In this document: positions 17,270 to 26,538 of the stretch, piece by piece
Layout: each line of letters opens with the position of its first letter
Numbering within the stretch: the first letter of the stretch is position 1
Source of the DNA: an uncultured Clostridium sp.
GTDB taxonomy: Bacteria > Bacillota > Clostridia > Clostridiales > Clostridiaceae
Reading direction: 5' to 3'
NCBI GenBank assembly: GCA_902785295.1
Contig: CACZYK010000016.1
Location: 1 to 64,000 of the forward strand
Length of the DNA stretch: 64,000 bases
Translations under genes and position numbers: made by a program
The notes under the pieces: generated by a model
The model's input: the letters and a program-made list of their open reading frames with translations, nothing else
Told to the model about the DNA's origin: nothing
The model's database searches: none

Positions 17270-18241
17270 CTAAAGAGAAATAAATCCTACAAGACATAAA
17301 ATAGCTGTAACAGCAGAAAACACTGCTACTATCTTTACTTCTGACCATCCTAGTTGTTCAAAATGATGATGTATTGGTGCCATTTTGAAAAATCTTTTCT
17401 TTGTTCTTTTGTAATATGTTACTTGTATTATTACTGAAACAGTTTCTAAAACATATATTCCACCTACTATTATTATCACAAGAGGATTTTTTAATACAAG
17501 AAGAATGGTAGAAATAGCTCCCCCTAAAGCAATTGAGCCTGTATCTCCCATAAACACCTTAGCTGGGTATCTATTGTAATTTAAGAATCCTATTAATCCT
17601 CCAATTAAAGCAACTGAAAATACTGCTACACTTTTATGTCCTGTTCCAAATGAAACAATAGCAAAGAAAATCATAACTATTATTGTTACTGAAGTATTTA
17701 ATCCATCTAATCCATCAGTTAAATTTACTGCATTTGTTAATGCAACAAAATAAAACATTACAAAAGGAATGAATATCCATCCTAAATCTACTTGGATATT
17801 TATAAATGGAATTGAAATTTCTGTTCCAATTGATGTATATCCATACCATGCTGCTATAACTGAAAATAATAATTGAAGAAGAAATTTTTGTTTTGATGTA
17901 AGTCCTTCATTATGTTTATGAATTATTTTTAACATATCATCTAAAAATCCAATTAATCCAAAAGCAAGCATTCCATACATAACTACCATAGCTTCATCAC
18001 TAAGCTTATATCTCATAATTATCATAGAAACTATTGTTGATGTTATAAAGATAAGCCCTCCTATTGTTGGTGTTCCTGCTTTTTTTAAATGATTTTTGGG
18101 TCCTTCTTCTCTTATATTTTGACCAAATTTTAATTTGTGAAGCATTGGTATTATAAGCGGTCCTAATAATAAAGAAACCCCTAATGATAATACAAATGCT
18201 ATTATTATTCTACTATTAAAAAATCCTTCTAATGATTCCAT
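17270..18241 (-). CDS. mraY: Phospho-N-acetylmuramoyl-pentapeptide-transferase MraY
   Basis: Transfers phospho-MurNAc-pentapeptide from UDP to undecaprenyl phosphate, forming lipid I. A polytopic protein of 323 aa with about ten helices. Signature residues are GTPTIGGL near 55-62, [40 protein letters not shown] and the histidine motif [11 protein letters not shown] near residue 290. The ribosome site is weak (TAAGAG). Confidence 0.96.
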   Translation of the reverse strand: MESLEGFFNSRIIIAFVLSLGVSLLLGPLIIPMLHKLKFGQNIREEGPKNHLKKAGTPTIGGLIFITSTIVSMIIMRYKLSDEAMVVMYGMLAFGLIGFLDDMLKIIHKHNEGLTSKQKFLLQLLFSVIAAWYGYTSIGTEISIPFINIQVDLGWIFIPFVMFYFVALTNAVNLTDGLDGLNTSVTIIVMIFFAIVSFGTGHKSVAVFSVALIGGLIGFLNYNRYPAKVFMGDTGSIALGGAISTILLVLKNPLVIIIVGGIYVLETVSVIIQVTYYKRTKKRFFKMAPIHHHFEQLGWSEVKIVAVFSAVTAILCLVGFISL

Positions 18242-18278
18242 ATCTCTTACTGCCTAAAATTTTTGACAGATAACCTCC

Positions 18279-19643
18279 TTATAGTACTATTTTTTCTAAA
18301 CCTTTAGTTATATCTTCAAATTTAATTCCTCTTGAAGCCTTTACCAAGACTACATCATCTTTTTGTATAATATTTTTTAAATCTTCAATTATTTCCTCTT
18401 TAGTATTATATATTCTTATATCATTATTTTCAAAACCTAATTTATAATCCTCTTTAAAATCTCCTGTTGTAATAAGAATATCAACCTTATCTTTTGCATA
18501 GCTTCCAACTGCTTTATGAGAATTTGATGCTTCATCTCCAAGCTCATTCATAGTTCCAAGAATAGCTATTTTTCTATTTCCTTTTCTATTTTTCAAAACA
18601 TCTATAGCTGCTTTCATTGAAGATGGACTTGCATTATAACAATCATTAATTATTTCAAAGCCATTACCCTTTATAAATTCAAGTCTCATAGATGTAGCTT
18701 CAATATTTTTTAAGCCTTCTTTCATTTCATTAAAAGTAACTCCAAGCTCCTTTGATACTGCTACTGCCAAAAGAGAATTTAAAACATTATGTGCTCCAAC
18801 CATAGGAATATTAAAATTACTTTCTTCCCCATCATGCTCTACTGTAAAGGATGTGCTATCTTCATTTAAGACTACATTTTTTCCTTTAAAATCAAATTCA
18901 TCTTTATAGCCTGTTTTTATAACTTTATATTTTTTATTCTTTATAGATGGAAGAAAATCATCTTCTCCATTTACTATAAGAACATTATTTTCATCAAAAA
19001 AATCTGTTATCTCCATCTTTGCTTTAAAAATATTTTCTCTTGTTTTTAAATTTTCTATATGAGATAAACCTATATTAGTTATTAAAGCAATATCTGGTAT
19101 TGCACATTCTGCTAGTCTATGTATTTCCCCTAAGTGACTCATTCCAAGTTCTAATACTGCCACATCATAAGAAGAATCTAATTGTAATATCATAAGTGGA
19201 AGACCAATATGATTATTAAAATTCCCCTTAGTTTTGAAGACCTTATATTTTCCGCTTAAAAAACTTGCTACAACATCCTTAGTTGATGTTTTTCCTGTTG
19301 AGCCTGTTATTCCAACCACCTTAAGACCAAGTTTTTTTCTGTAATACTTAGCTAAAGAAAGTAAAGCTTCATTTCCATCCTTAACCTTAATAACAGTTCC
19401 TAGTCCCTTACATTCGTTAATGTTTTCTATATCTTCATCAACTATTGAAATACTTGCACCCTTTTCTAAGGCATCTTTAGCATATTTATTTCCATTAAAA
19501 TTTTCACCCTTTAATGCTAAAAATATATTTCCTTTTAAAATTTTTCTTGTATCTGTACATATATCATTAAAGTTCTTTTCATCACTTTCAACTAATATTT
19601 TACCATCAATAGCTTCTATTATTTCTTTAAAGCTTAACTCCAA
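18279..19643 (-). CDS. murF: UDP-MurNAc-tripeptide:D-Ala-D-Ala ligase MurF
   Basis: Adds D-Ala-D-Ala to the UDP-MurNAc-tripeptide. Evidence is the ATP-binding loop GITGSTGKTSTKD near residue 110, ELGMSHLGEI, the NIGLSHIENL segment and INDCYNASPSSMKAAID near 335. The start is TTG at 19643 with GAGGTG six bases upstream. The GTG inside that ribosome site, at 19652, is in frame but is probably not the start. Predicted 454 aa. A 17-bp hairpin lies between murE and murF. Confidence 0.95.
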   Translation of the reverse strand: MELSFKEIIEAIDGKILVESDEKNFNDICTDTRKILKGNIFLALKGENFNGNKYAKDALEKGASISIVDEDIENINECKGLGTVIKVKDGNEALLSLAKYYRKKLGLKVVGITGSTGKTSTKDVVASFLSGKYKVFKTKGNFNNHIGLPLMILQLDSSYDVAVLELGMSHLGEIHRLAECAIPDIALITNIGLSHIENLKTRENIFKAKMEITDFFDENNVLIVNGEDDFLPSIKNKKYKVIKTGYKDEFDFKGKNVVLNEDSTSFTVEHDGEESNFNIPMVGAHNVLNSLLAVAVSKELGVTFNEMKEGLKNIEATSMRLEFIKGNGFEIINDCYNASPSSMKAAIDVLKNRKGNRKIAILGTMNELGDEASNSHKAVGSYAKDKVDILITTGDFKEDYKLGFENNDIRIYNTKEEIIEDLKNIIQKDDVVLVKASRGIKFEDITKGLEKIVL

Positions 19644-19669
19644 AATTCTCACCTCTTATTTTATTGAAG

Positions 19670-19706
19670 AATATGTGGAATACTGCAAAGCAATATTCCA
19701 CATATT
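19670..19706. repeat. Intercistronic hairpin between murE and murF
   Basis: Arms of 17 nt (19670-19686 and 19690-19706, AATATGTGGAATA-TGC) pair with a single mismatch around a 3-nt loop. No T-run follows in the direction of transcription, so it is more likely an RNA-processing or stability element, or a weak attenuator, than a full terminator. Confidence 0.6.
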
Positions 19707-19731
19707 ATAATACTATATTTTGGTCATAAAT

Positions 19732-21192
19732 TTAAAGCATATCTTTTAAAATTTCATCAACAACTTCTCTTTCATCAAAATGAATTTTTCCAGTGTTTAA
19801 TATTTGATAAGTTTCATGACCTTTTCCAGCTATTACAATTACATCTCCAGCCTTTGCTATTTCAATTGCTCTTTTAATAGCTGCTTTTCTATTTTCAATT
19901 ACTTCATAATTATCTTTTTCTATTCCTGCTACTACTTCATCAATTATGCTTAAAGGATTTTCTGTTCTTGGATTATCTGATGTAATAATTGCTATATCAC
20001 ATAATTCTGAGCCTATTTTACCCATTTGAGGTCTTTTAACTCTATCTCTATCTCCTCCACAACCAAATACTGAGATAAGTCTATTTTTAGTGAATCCTCT
20101 TGCTGTTTTTAAAATATTATCTAATCCATCAGGAGTATGTGCATAATCTATGATAATAGTATAAGGAAGGTTATATTTTTTTCCTACCATTTCACATCTT
20201 CCTGGCACAACAATCTCTTCAACTCCCTTTTTTATGCTTTTTAAAGAAATTCCTAATTTATTAGTTGTTGCTATTGCTCCTAGTGAATTATAAATATTAA
20301 ATTCTCCTGGAAGACCAACTATGAATTCTTCTTCATTTTCATTAATCTTAAGTTTAAATGCTATATGCTTGCTTTCACATTTTTCTTCATAAGCTTTAAA
20401 GGCACTTTCTTCTTTTATTGAATAAGTATAAACATTTTTTGCATTTTCTTTCTTTAAGTTTTCTAATGCTCTCTTTCCATAATTATCGTCAACATTTATA
20501 ATTTTTATACAGCTTCTTTGAAATAATTTATATTTTGCTTCAAAATAATTATCAAAAGTCTTATGAAAATCTAAATGATCTCTTGTTAAGTTTGTAAATA
20601 TTCCAACTTCAAATTCAATTCCATAAACTCTATCTAATGCAAGAGAATGTGATGAAACCTCCATTACACAATACTCACAACCCTTATCTACCATTTCTTT
20701 AAAAAGCTTTTGAAGCTCTAAAGACTCTGGAGTTGTTCTTTCTGTTTCTAAAGATTCTTTTCCAATATAATTAGCAATTGTACCAATAAGTCCAACCTTT
20801 TTTCCTTCTTCTTCTAAAATAGTTTTTATCATTAGTGCAGTAGTAGTTTTACCATTAGTTCCAGTAACTCCTATCATCTTCATCTTTTTGCTTGGATTAT
20901 CATATAAGTTTGCTCCAATTACTGCTAATGCTTTTCTTGTATCATTTGTTTTTATAATAGTGACACTTTTATTATCAGTTTCTATATCATCTTCACAAAT
21001 TATTGCATTAACCCCTTTTTCTATGGCACTTTTAGCATATTTATGTCCATCAGCTTGAAAGCCTTTTATACATACAAATACATCTTCTTTTTCTACTTTT
21101 CTACTATCATAATCTACATTATTAATTTCTACATCAATCTGTCCTTGAACTATTTCATAATCTATTCCTTTTAATAATTCTCTTAATTTCAT
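19732..21192 (-). CDS. murE: UDP-MurNAc-tripeptide synthetase MurE (diaminopimelate type)
   Basis: Adds the third stem amino acid to UDP-MurNAc-L-Ala-D-Glu. The ATP loop is GVTGTNGKTTTALM near residue 105. TTPESLELQKLF, MEVSSHSLALDRVYG and FGCGGDRDRVKRPQMG are family motifs. The substrate-specificity motif SDNPRTENP is the DNPR form associated with diaminopimelate. ATG at 21192 is chosen because GAGGTG lies six bases upstream; the GTG within that site opens the longer frame at 21201. Predicted 486 aa. Confidence 0.95.
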   Translation of the reverse strand: MKLRELLKGIDYEIVQGQIDVEINNVDYDSRKVEKEDVFVCIKGFQADGHKYAKSAIEKGVNAIICEDDIETDNKSVTIIKTNDTRKALAVIGANLYDNPSKKMKMIGVTGTNGKTTTALMIKTILEEEGKKVGLIGTIANYIGKESLETERTTPESLELQKLFKEMVDKGCEYCVMEVSSHSLALDRVYGIEFEVGIFTNLTRDHLDFHKTFDNYFEAKYKLFQRSCIKIINVDDNYGKRALENLKKENAKNVYTYSIKEESAFKAYEEKCESKHIAFKLKINENEEEFIVGLPGEFNIYNSLGAIATTNKLGISLKSIKKGVEEIVVPGRCEMVGKKYNLPYTIIIDYAHTPDGLDNILKTARGFTKNRLISVFGCGGDRDRVKRPQMGKIGSELCDIAIITSDNPRTENPLSIIDEVVAGIEKDNYEVIENRKAAIKRAIEIAKAGDVIVIAGKGHETYQILNTGKIHFDEREVVDEILKDML

Positions 21193-21319
21193 AGCTTTCA
21201 CCTCTATTTTTGTATTCTACAAGATTTATTTTATACTATCATCTTAATTATAACAACTTAAGTGAATAAAATGCCATATTTATTGCAAAAAATGCTTATT
21301 TATTTTTATATTTTATATA

Positions 21320-23608
21320 TTAATCCTTAACTTCTGATTTCAATTCTAGATTAATTATTGTTCCTTTATCTATAAGTTCTCCTGCTGGTACGCTTTGACT
21401 ACTAACAATTCCTGAACCTGTTATTTCATATTGAATATTCAATGTATCTAAAACACTCTTTGCATTTTCAATTGAATATCCACTTAAATCAGGTATTATT
21501 ACTTTATTTGCCCCATCATTTTCTGTTTCTGTATTAAGAGTAACTTTTGCACCTTCTTTAACTGAATATCCTGGATAAGGAGTTATTGATTTAACAGTTC
21601 CTCCATTTCCTGAAATATCATATGTTAAACCTGCATCTTGAAGAGCTTTCTTAGCTTCTTCAAGCTTCATTCCTCTCACTTCTGGAATAATAATATCTCT
21701 TAAAATTGCATTTTCATTTTCATCTGAGAATTTACTTTCTAAATAATTAAATATATCTGTAAATAAAGGCTTTGCATATGGAACTGCAACCTGACCTGCA
21801 TAATAAAGCTCTGTTCCTGGTTCATCTACTGTAATCATTACTGTTATTTTAGGGTCATCTACTGGAGCCATTCCTACAAAAGAAGATATATATTTTCCTG
21901 CTTGATAAACTCCATTTTCTACCTTTTGTGCTGTACCAGTTTTACCAGCTATATGATATCCTTCTATAAATGTTCCAGAACCAGAACCTAATGTTACAAC
22001 TCTTTCTAAGTATCCTCTAAGCTCTGCTGTTTGGTCTGCTGTTGCCATTGTTTTTGTCTTTGGCTCAAAGGTTTTATCAATTATTCTTGTTCCATTTTCA
22101 TCTTCATGAGAAATTTCTTTCATTATATGAGGTTGTATCCATGTTCCTCCATTTGCTACTGCATTAAAAGCTGCCATATATTGCATTGAACTTACAGTAT
22201 TGGTCTGTCCAAAAGATATTGTTGCTAAATCTGTTACAGAAATATCTTCAACAACTTTTACAATACCACTTGCCTCACCTGGTAAATCAATTCCTGATTT
22301 GACCCCAAACCCAAACTTTTTTATATATTCACATAGTTTTTCTTTTCCTAATTTTTCTCCAAGTTGCATAAATCCAGGGTTGCATGAATTTTTAATTATA
22401 TCTGCAAAATTTTGAACTCCATGTCCATTTACATTAGCACATCTTATAGTTCTTCCTCCAACTAGCATACTTCCTGTGCAGGTAAACACATCAGAATCAG
22501 ATACAACTCCTTCTTCAATTGCAGCAAGTGCAGTCATTACCTTAAATATTGAACCAGGTTCAAATGTATCATTTACCAATCTATTTCTCCACATTTTTTG
22601 AAGCTTATCTCCATAAGTATCTCCTTCAAAATTTTCTACTCCTTCACGAGGATTGTTAGGATCAAAATCTGGCTTATTTACCATAGCCAATACCTCCCCT
22701 GTTTTAGGATCCATAACTGTTACTGAAACTGCTTTTGCTTGATTATCTTGATAACATGTTTCTGCAACTTTTTCTGCAAAATATTGTATATTTTCATCTA
22801 TTGTTAAAGTTACATCACTACCATTAATTGGAGAAGTATATTGTGATATTGTGTAAGGAAGGTCTCTTCCCCCTCTATCAAGCTCTGCCATTCTTACACC
22901 AGCAATACCTGAAAGTTCAGTATTGTATTGAAGTTCAATTCCTGCTAAGCCATTGCCATCAGCATCAGTAGTTCCAAGTACATGTGCTAAGAAATTACTA
23001 TTTTTATAATATCTTTTTGTGTCAGGAGAAACAATTATTCCAGTTATAGTAGTTCCTTTTCCTTCAGAATCTTTCCCAATTGCCTCAACTTTATCAGCAA
23101 CATCTTTTTCTACCCTTCTTATTAAAGTTGCTGACCCTGCTGGAGAACCATCTTCTAAAGTAGTGTTAAGAGCAGCTAGAACATTCTCTTCTTCCATCCC
23201 CACAGCCTCTGCAAGAACTGGAGCAAGCTCTTCATTGCTATAATATAATGTTCCCTTTATTTCATTAAGTTTTTCACCAGCAGCTGCCCTTTCTTCTCTT
23301 TCCTTTTTTAATTCTATATTAGCTTTATAATATTTTCTTATAGAATTTAAGTCTAAATCCACTCTATACACATTAGCAGACATAGCAAGTTCTACGCCAT
23401 TAGTATCTAATATTTTTCCTCTTCTTGCACTTATTTTAACTTCACTAGTCCACTGTTCCTGCGCTCTTGCAGAATATTCATCATGCTTAACAATCATAAT
23501 GTATGTAAGCCTTATTGCTAACAATATTATTAGTCCGAATAAAATAAATAAAGAAATGCTTATTCTATTTTTTATAAGAGCTTTATCTGTATATACTTTT
23601 TTTTTCAT
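21320..23608 (-). CDS. spoVD: SpoVD/FtsI-type class B penicillin-binding protein with two PASTA domains
   Basis: A transpeptidase that cross-links septal or spore murein with its SEDS partner. A membrane helix (about residues 17-38) is followed by the dimerisation domain with RRGKILDTNGVELA. The transpeptidase domain has the catalytic SxxK in FEPGSIFKVM, an SCNPG motif (SxN) and AGKTGTAQ (KTG). Two PASTA repeats end the protein (about residues 640-695 and 705-758). Length 762 aa and PASTA domains fit both SpoVD and clostridial vegetative PBPs; I use spoVD by context only. The ribosome site is AGGAGG. Confidence 0.93.
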   Translation of the reverse strand: MKKKVYTDKALIKNRISISLFILFGLIILLAIRLTYIMIVKHDEYSARAQEQWTSEVKISARRGKILDTNGVELAMSANVYRVDLDLNSIRKYYKANIELKKEREERAAAGEKLNEIKGTLYYSNEELAPVLAEAVGMEEENVLAALNTTLEDGSPAGSATLIRRVEKDVADKVEAIGKDSEGKGTTITGIIVSPDTKRYYKNSNFLAHVLGTTDADGNGLAGIELQYNTELSGIAGVRMAELDRGGRDLPYTISQYTSPINGSDVTLTIDENIQYFAEKVAETCYQDNQAKAVSVTVMDPKTGEVLAMVNKPDFDPNNPREGVENFEGDTYGDKLQKMWRNRLVNDTFEPGSIFKVMTALAAIEEGVVSDSDVFTCTGSMLVGGRTIRCANVNGHGVQNFADIIKNSCNPGFMQLGEKLGKEKLCEYIKKFGFGVKSGIDLPGEASGIVKVVEDISVTDLATISFGQTNTVSSMQYMAAFNAVANGGTWIQPHIMKEISHEDENGTRIIDKTFEPKTKTMATADQTAELRGYLERVVTLGSGSGTFIEGYHIAGKTGTAQKVENGVYQAGKYISSFVGMAPVDDPKITVMITVDEPGTELYYAGQVAVPYAKPLFTDIFNYLESKFSDENENAILRDIIIPEVRGMKLEEAKKALQDAGLTYDISGNGGTVKSITPYPGYSVKEGAKVTLNTETENDGANKVIIPDLSGYSIENAKSVLDTLNIQYEITGSGIVSSQSVPAGELIDKGTIINLELKSEVKD

Positions 23609-23626
23609 TACATTCCTCCTAATATT

Positions 23627-23677
23627 TTTTCTAAAATAATGGATGTACTAAAATAGTACATCCATTATTTTAGAAAA
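23627..23677. repeat. Perfect 24-bp inverted repeat spanning the ftsL stop codon
   Basis: Arms 23627-23650 and 23654-23677 are perfect complements around a 3-nt loop. On the minus strand the ftsL reading frame runs into the structure and its TAG stop (23648-23650) lies at the loop edge. Downstream is an A-rich stretch, not a T-run, then the spoVD ribosome site about 10 nt later. A translating ribosome ending ftsL would open the stem. This suggests attenuation, processing or translational coupling rather than simple termination. Confidence 0.75.
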
Positions 23678-24145
23678 GAATCCATTTTTACTTTCATCTT
23701 TTATATCTTCAGTTGCTTCTAATTTTTCAAAATAATTTTGTGATAAGTCAAGACTTACCATGTCATCCTTTGTTGCAACTCTCATTCCTAGGTCTTCAGC
23801 ATTTGATGCGATACTTTGAAGTGCAGACTGTTTTGATAGTTGAATCTGCATTGCCTCATTAATTTCATTTATTGAACTAATTTCTGAATTTATAACAATA
23901 AGCTTCTTTTGTATAACATAATTTTTACTACTAAATGTAATACTTACAACTCCTAATAATAATGCTACTCCTATTATTTGAAAAGTTGCTTTTCTGTTGT
24001 ATCTTATATTTTCCTTTAGCTTTCTATTATAATTTTTTCTCTCTTCTTCTCTTTTTCTTTTTTCTTCTTCTTCTCTTTTATTTCTTTCCTCTTGAGGAAT
24101 TAAAACAATATTTCCATTTATATATTCATATTCTTCCATTTTCAT
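23648..24145 (-). CDS. ftsL: FtsL-like septum protein
   Basis: A small bitopic protein of 165 aa. A very charged cytoplasmic N-terminus (Glu/Arg/Lys-rich, about residues 18-50) precedes one membrane helix (about residues 53-70) and an external coiled coil with IVINSEISSINEINEAMQIQ. This architecture, and the place between rsmH and the class B PBP, is diagnostic for ftsL in Firmicutes even when sequence identity is low. Its last six codons lie in a perfect 24-bp hairpin. Confidence 0.85.
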   Translation of the reverse strand: MKMEEYEYINGNIVLIPQEERNKREEEEKRKREEERKNYNRKLKENIRYNRKATFQIIGVALLLGVVSITFSSKNYVIQKKLIVINSEISSINEINEAMQIQLSKQSALQSIASNAEDLGMRVATKDDMVSLDLSQNYFEKLEATEDIKDESKNGFFSKIMDVLF

Positions 24146-24180
24146 TTTAATTCACATCCCATCCTACTCTTTTATAAATT

Positions 24181-25113
24181 CTATAACTTTTCTAGTATTC
24201 TTAGTTTTGCACTTCTACTTCTTGGATTTTGTTCTACTTCTTCTTTACTTGGTTCAATTGCTTTACGACTTATTATTTTAACTAATGGCTTTTTTCCACA
24301 TATACATACTGGAAATTCTTTTGGACATGTACAAGGATTTGCTAATTCTCTATATTTTAATTTAACAATCCTATCTTCTAAAGAATGAAATGTTATAATT
24401 GCCATCCTCCCACCTTTATTTAAGTGTTCTACTCCATCTTCTATTGCTTTATTTAAAATAGCAAGTTCTCCATTAACCTCTATTCTAATTGCCTGAAATG
24501 TTCTTTTGGCTGGATGTGGTCCTTCACGTCTTGCCTTTGCAGGAATTGCAGCTTTTATTATATCTACTAATTCTAAAGTTGTTTCTATAGGTTTATCAGT
24601 TCTTTTATCTACAATAAACTTTGCAATTTTTTTTGCAAATTTTTCTTCTCCATAATCCCTGATAATTCTATATAAATCTTCTTCAGAATATGTATTTACA
24701 ACTTCATAAGCTGAAAATTCTCTATCTCTATCCATTCTCATATCTAATGGTGCATCCTTCATATAACTAAATCCTCTTTCCCCTTCATCTAGTTGATATG
24801 AAGATACTCCTAAGTCCATCAATATCCCATCTACTTTAGGTATATTCAATGATGTTAAAATACTATCAATGTTATAAAAATTGTTATGAACAAATTTTAC
24901 ATTTGAGTAATCTCTTAACTTCTCCTTAGCAGCTCTTAATGCATCATTATCTTGGTCAATACCTATTAAGGTACCTTCACTTGATAATTTTTCTAAAATA
25001 TGTGAAGAATGTCCTGCACCACCAAGAGTGCAATCAACATATGTACCATTTTCTTTTATATTCAATCCTTCAAGACATTCATTTAATAATACTGATATAT
25101 GTTTAAATTCCAT
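24181..25113 (-). CDS. rsmH: 16S rRNA (cytosine-1402-N4)-methyltransferase RsmH (MraW)
   Basis: Methylates N4 of C1402 in 16S rRNA using S-adenosylmethionine. Motifs: [13 protein letters not shown] at the N-terminus, SAM loop [51 protein letters not shown] and [10 protein letters not shown]. Length 310 aa is standard. It is the first gene of the ftsL-spoVD-murE-murF-mraY-ftsW unit; no mraZ lies directly upstream. The ribosome site is AAGGAG. Confidence 0.97.
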   Translation of the reverse strand: MEFKHISVLLNECLEGLNIKENGTYVDCTLGGAGHSSHILEKLSSEGTLIGIDQDNDALRAAKEKLRDYSNVKFVHNNFYNIDSILTSLNIPKVDGILMDLGVSSYQLDEGERGFSYMKDAPLDMRMDRDREFSAYEVVNTYSEEDLYRIIRDYGEEKFAKKIAKFIVDKRTDKPIETTLELVDIIKAAIPAKARREGPHPAKRTFQAIRIEVNGELAILNKAIEDGVEHLNKGGRMAIITFHSLEDRIVKLKYRELANPCTCPKEFPVCICGKKPLVKIISRKAIEPSKEEVEQNPRSRSAKLRILEKL

Positions 25114-25261
25114 TAATTTGCTCCTTTATCTTCTATCACTCCTTTTATACTTTATATTTTTTTTTACTTACTTGCAATATATTTAAGTTATTTTTAATAT
25201 TTTAATATAAAAATAATTTTTAATTAATAAAACTAATACTAAAAAAACTTCTACAAAAAAT

Positions 25262-25294
25262 AAAAAAATCCTTCTACAATTAAAGGATTTTTTT
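25262..25294. terminator. Rho-independent terminator of ychF
   Basis: Arms AAAAAAATCCTT (25262-25273) and AAGGATTTTTTT (25283-25294) with a 9-nt loop and T-rich flank in both directions. It lies between the ychF stop and rsmH. The rest of the gap holds AT-rich DNA, including the probable rsmH promoter region. Confidence 0.85.
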
Positions 25295-25355
25295 TATTTT
25301 TTTATTTTATAGGAAATTTATATTAATTGTTAAATTGTATATAATTTGATAAGCC

Positions 25356-26453
25356 TTATACATTAAATCTAAAGTTAACTACATCTCCATCTTTCATTAT
25401 GTAATCTTTACCTTCAAGTCTAAATAATCCTTTTTCTTTAGCCTTTGCTTCAGAACCACATTCAACTAAATCATCATAGCTTACTATTTCAGCTCTTATA
25501 AATCCTCTTTCAATATCTGAATGAATTTTTCCTGCTGCTTGAGGTGCTTTTGTTCCTTGTTTAATTGTCCAAGCTCTTACCTCTTGAACACCAGCAGTTA
25601 AAAAGCTCATAAGTCCTAATAACTTATAAGATGCTTGTATAAGCTTATCAAGTCCTGATTCTTCTAAACCATATTCTGCAAGCATTTCAGCTTTTTCTTC
25701 ATCTTCAAGTCCAGATAAATCTTCTTCAAGCTTAGCACATACTACCATAACTCCTGAATTTTCTTTTTCTGCGTATTCTTTTACCTTTTGAACATACTCA
25801 TTATTAGTATTTCCACTCATTATGTCATCTTCTGAAACATTGCATGCATATAAAACAGGCTTAGAAGTAATCATAAATAAAGTTTTTATAAAGGCATCTT
25901 CATCTTCATTAGTTTCTAAAGTTCTAATAGGAAGATTATTTTCTAAATGCTCCTTCATTCTTTCCATTACTCCATATTCAAATTTTGCTGTTTTATCTCC
26001 TGACCTTGCAAGCTTTAATGTTTTTTCCATTCTTCTTTCAAGAACTTCTAAATCTGAAAATATTAGTTCAAGATTTATAGTTTCAATATCTCTTATTGGG
26101 TCTACTGAACCTTCAACATGAACAACATTTCCATCATCAAAACATCTAACAACATGAACTATAGCTGCAACTTCTCTTATGTGTGATAAAAATTTATTTC
26201 CTAAACCTTCACCTTTAGAAGCACCCTTTACAAGTCCTGCTATATCATAAAATTCTATTGCTGTATAAACCTTTTTTTTAGCTGAATACATTTTTTCTAA
26301 TACATCTAATCTTTTATCTGGTACAGAAACAACTCCAACATTTGGCTCAATAGTACAAAATGGATAGTTTGCTGATTCTGCTCCAGCTTTTGTTATTGCG
26401 TTAAATAAAGTACTCTTACCTACATTTGGTAAACCTACAATTCCTAGCTTCAT
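25356..26453 (-). CDS. ychF: Ribosome-binding ATPase YchF (Obg family)
   Basis: A P-loop NTPase of the Obg subfamily that prefers ATP and binds ribosomes. MKLGIVGLPNVGKSTLFNAI starts the protein; switch II is DIAGLVKGASKGEGLGNKFL and the specificity motif is a modified NxxE-type (CNVSED). A coiled-coil insert near 130-170 and a C-terminal TGS domain (TFLTAGVQEVRAWTIKQGTK, then HSDIERGFIRAEI) are visible. Length 365 aa is typical. Monocistronic, with its own promoter. Confidence 0.96.
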   Translation of the reverse strand: MKLGIVGLPNVGKSTLFNAITKAGAESANYPFCTIEPNVGVVSVPDKRLDVLEKMYSAKKKVYTAIEFYDIAGLVKGASKGEGLGNKFLSHIREVAAIVHVVRCFDDGNVVHVEGSVDPIRDIETINLELIFSDLEVLERRMEKTLKLARSGDKTAKFEYGVMERMKEHLENNLPIRTLETNEDEDAFIKTLFMITSKPVLYACNVSEDDIMSGNTNNEYVQKVKEYAEKENSGVMVVCAKLEEDLSGLEDEEKAEMLAEYGLEESGLDKLIQASYKLLGLMSFLTAGVQEVRAWTIKQGTKAPQAAGKIHSDIERGFIRAEIVSYDDLVECGSEAKAKEKGLFRLEGKDYIMKDGDVVNFRFNV

Positions 26454-26499
26454 TATGTAATCTCCTCTTTTTATATCTTTTCTAAAAACTCTACTTTAA

Positions 26500-26528
26500 A
26501 TTATATTGTTTAAAATAAAAAAATTCAA
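26500..26528 (-). promoter_or_regulatory. Sigma-A type promoter of ychF
   Basis: On the minus strand TTGAAT (26523-26528), a 17-nt spacer and TATAAT (26500-26505) lie about 50 bp before the ychF start. Confidence 0.75.
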
Positions 26529-26538
26529 TAGTATTACC

